From NCBI GenBank assembly GCA_009801015.1, contig VHZZ01010513.1:23657-54662 (forward strand): a DNA stretch of 31,006 bases, written 5' to 3'. The stretch comes from Silene noctiflora (Eukaryota > Streptophyta > Magnoliopsida > Caryophyllales > Caryophyllaceae). Position numbers and translations under genes: made by a program. Of the stretch, positions 29,908-31,006 are shown in pieces. The notes beneath the pieces were generated by a model, which saw nothing but the letters and a program-made list of their open reading frames with translations, ran no database searches and was not told the DNA's origin. Numbering within the stretch: position 1 is the first letter of the stretch; every line of letters begins with the position of its first letter.

Positions 29908-30820
29908 TTTTTACACATTTCACCATTTTACCCTCAAAATTCATTCTTTTAAACAATAAATGGACTGTGTTAAGCATCATAACCTAAACTTGGTAAATAG
30001 ATGTTTAATTTTTGTTTCGCAAGCAAATCAATATACTTCCAACTTCGACATCAAATTCTAGGTATATGCATAAAACAATCGACTTAGTCGAAAATCACGT
30101 GTTAGGTTAAACTAATGAATGCGCATTCATGCATTTAAACTATTTCATCAATTATTTCACATTATGACCACGATTGATTATTAGAGGCCACTTTGAGCAA
30201 GTGTGGACATCGCCACTCGCACGCCGGTCCGTCGGACGTACGACGGTCTAAAGCCACGCTCAGGGATGTAGGTGCTTTGACCGGGTCGCTTTAGATCGGT
30301 CGGTCTCTTCTCGATGAAGGTCTCGAAACGAGAAATGTTTGGAGTCGCTACCAAGCAATTGTGAGTGCTTAGACACCATTCGAATCCACTTTATACCTTG
30401 GTCAAACAAAGCATGAAGCGGTTTTAACATTCTATGCCTATGACGACTCTCGTTTTGCCATGGATAAGGCCATCCATTATCCATAAATTTAAATAAGGGG
30501 TGAGGGTACGCATTTGAAAGCTCTTTAATCGAACACCAATCCCGCTCCCTTTAGCGGCCTCTAGTGATCAATCGTGGTTGCTAGTGCGAAAGTTGATAAA
30601 ATGGGTTAGATGCATGAATGCACATCCATTTGTTTAACCTAACATGTGAATTTGACTAAGTCGGTTGTTTATGCAAGCACCAAGAAATTGGTGTCGAAGT
30701 TGGATTTAAGATTGATTTACATGCAATACGGAAATTAAATATCCATTTACAAAGTTTAGGTTATGGTGCTTAACACCATCCAATCATTGAAAAAGTGTCA
30801 AATGACAATGTGTAAAAGGG
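29908..30820. repeat. Large imperfect inverted repeat, about 270-bp arms
   Basis: The left arm (about 29908-30191) and the reverse complement of the right arm (about 30554-30820) align along their length. Shared blocks include TTTTACACATT, GTGTTAAGCA(T/C)CATAACCTAAACTT, CCAACTTCGACA, CGACTTAGTC, TGTTAGGTTAAAC, GCATTCATGCAT and CCACGATTGAT. The spacer of about 360 bp is GC-richer and carries GGAGTCGCTACC, a word seen near primer sites of some Ty3/gypsy elements. No protein recognised; a 74-codon minus-strand frame in the spacer is unsupported. Confidence 0.8.
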
Positions 30821-31006
30821 TGTTAGCTCGTCAATATGATCCACGATGCATTCAGGTTAACCGTAATTGGGAACTTCCTAGATAAGTGCTAAAAGGAATT
30901 AAATAGAAGCATTGATAAGTAATATTTTAGTCGTATTTTACCCCACGTTTATACCTTATTCCGACTCAATTTTGCGTGTTTAATCGATTAAAAAGCTCAT
31001 TTAATT

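Noticed and set aside
30260..30484. 74-codon minus-strand frame in the inverted-repeat spacer
   Set aside because: No homology recognised, and the reading is typical of GC-richer noncoding LTR-type sequence.
1..31006. Search for tRNA, rRNA or an undescribed multi-gene system
   Set aside because: No tRNA-like cloverleaf, rRNA signature or gene cluster was recognised by eye; everything identified is one host gene plus mobile DNA.

Overview
This window is nuclear DNA of a flowering plant, most likely a eudicot. It is AT-rich, has spliced GT-AG introns, and is full of plant transposon relics. A Caryophyllales host is a weak guess from the look of the repeats; nothing here proves it.

The one host gene runs left to right from before the window start to about 26,730. 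It is the 3' half of a mitochondrial half-size ABC transporter of the ATM3/ABCB25 (Atm1/ABCB7) family. I joined twelve exons by hand (1398-1458, 1668-1813, 1898-2014, 2259-2344, 4704-4792, 9750-9805, 11478-11558, 11636-11701, 11777-11869, 23698-23762, 25081-25216, 26329-26463). They give one uninterrupted frame of 376 residues plus a stop, covering the end of the membrane domain and the whole nucleotide-binding domain. All junctions are GT-AG, all phases match, and every ATPase motif is present, so the gene looks functional.

The introns total 23.9 kb against 1.13 kb of coding sequence and are packed with mobile DNA. Before exon 1: an antisense LINE ORF1 relic (about 1-1258). Intron 4: a Stowaway-like MITE (3620-3870). 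Intron 5 (5.0 kb): an antisense Ty1/copia integrase scrap, repeats with Helitron-like ends, and a long-TIR MITE (8071-8932). Intron 6: a tandem duplication and a 347-bp hAT-like MITE (10653-10999). Intron 9 (11.8 kb): an antisense LINE reverse-transcriptase tail (about 13.7-14.56 kb), a 4.8-kb antisense Ty1/copia element with both LTRs and a 5-bp target duplication (15147-19977), a 1.3-kb solo LTR (20606-21901), and a hAT-like element (22050-23161) with a Mutator-like MITE nested inside it (22596-22970).

Downstream of the gene (26.7-31.0 kb) I see no host gene. The region holds CT-rich sequence with telo-box motifs, a probable old LTR with a PBS-like site (28.0-29.3 kb), and a large imperfect inverted repeat (about 29.9-30.8 kb). 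I found no new multi-gene system. The notable points are the intact ATPase gene stretched around nested transposons, and several short elements delimited by exact target-site duplications.
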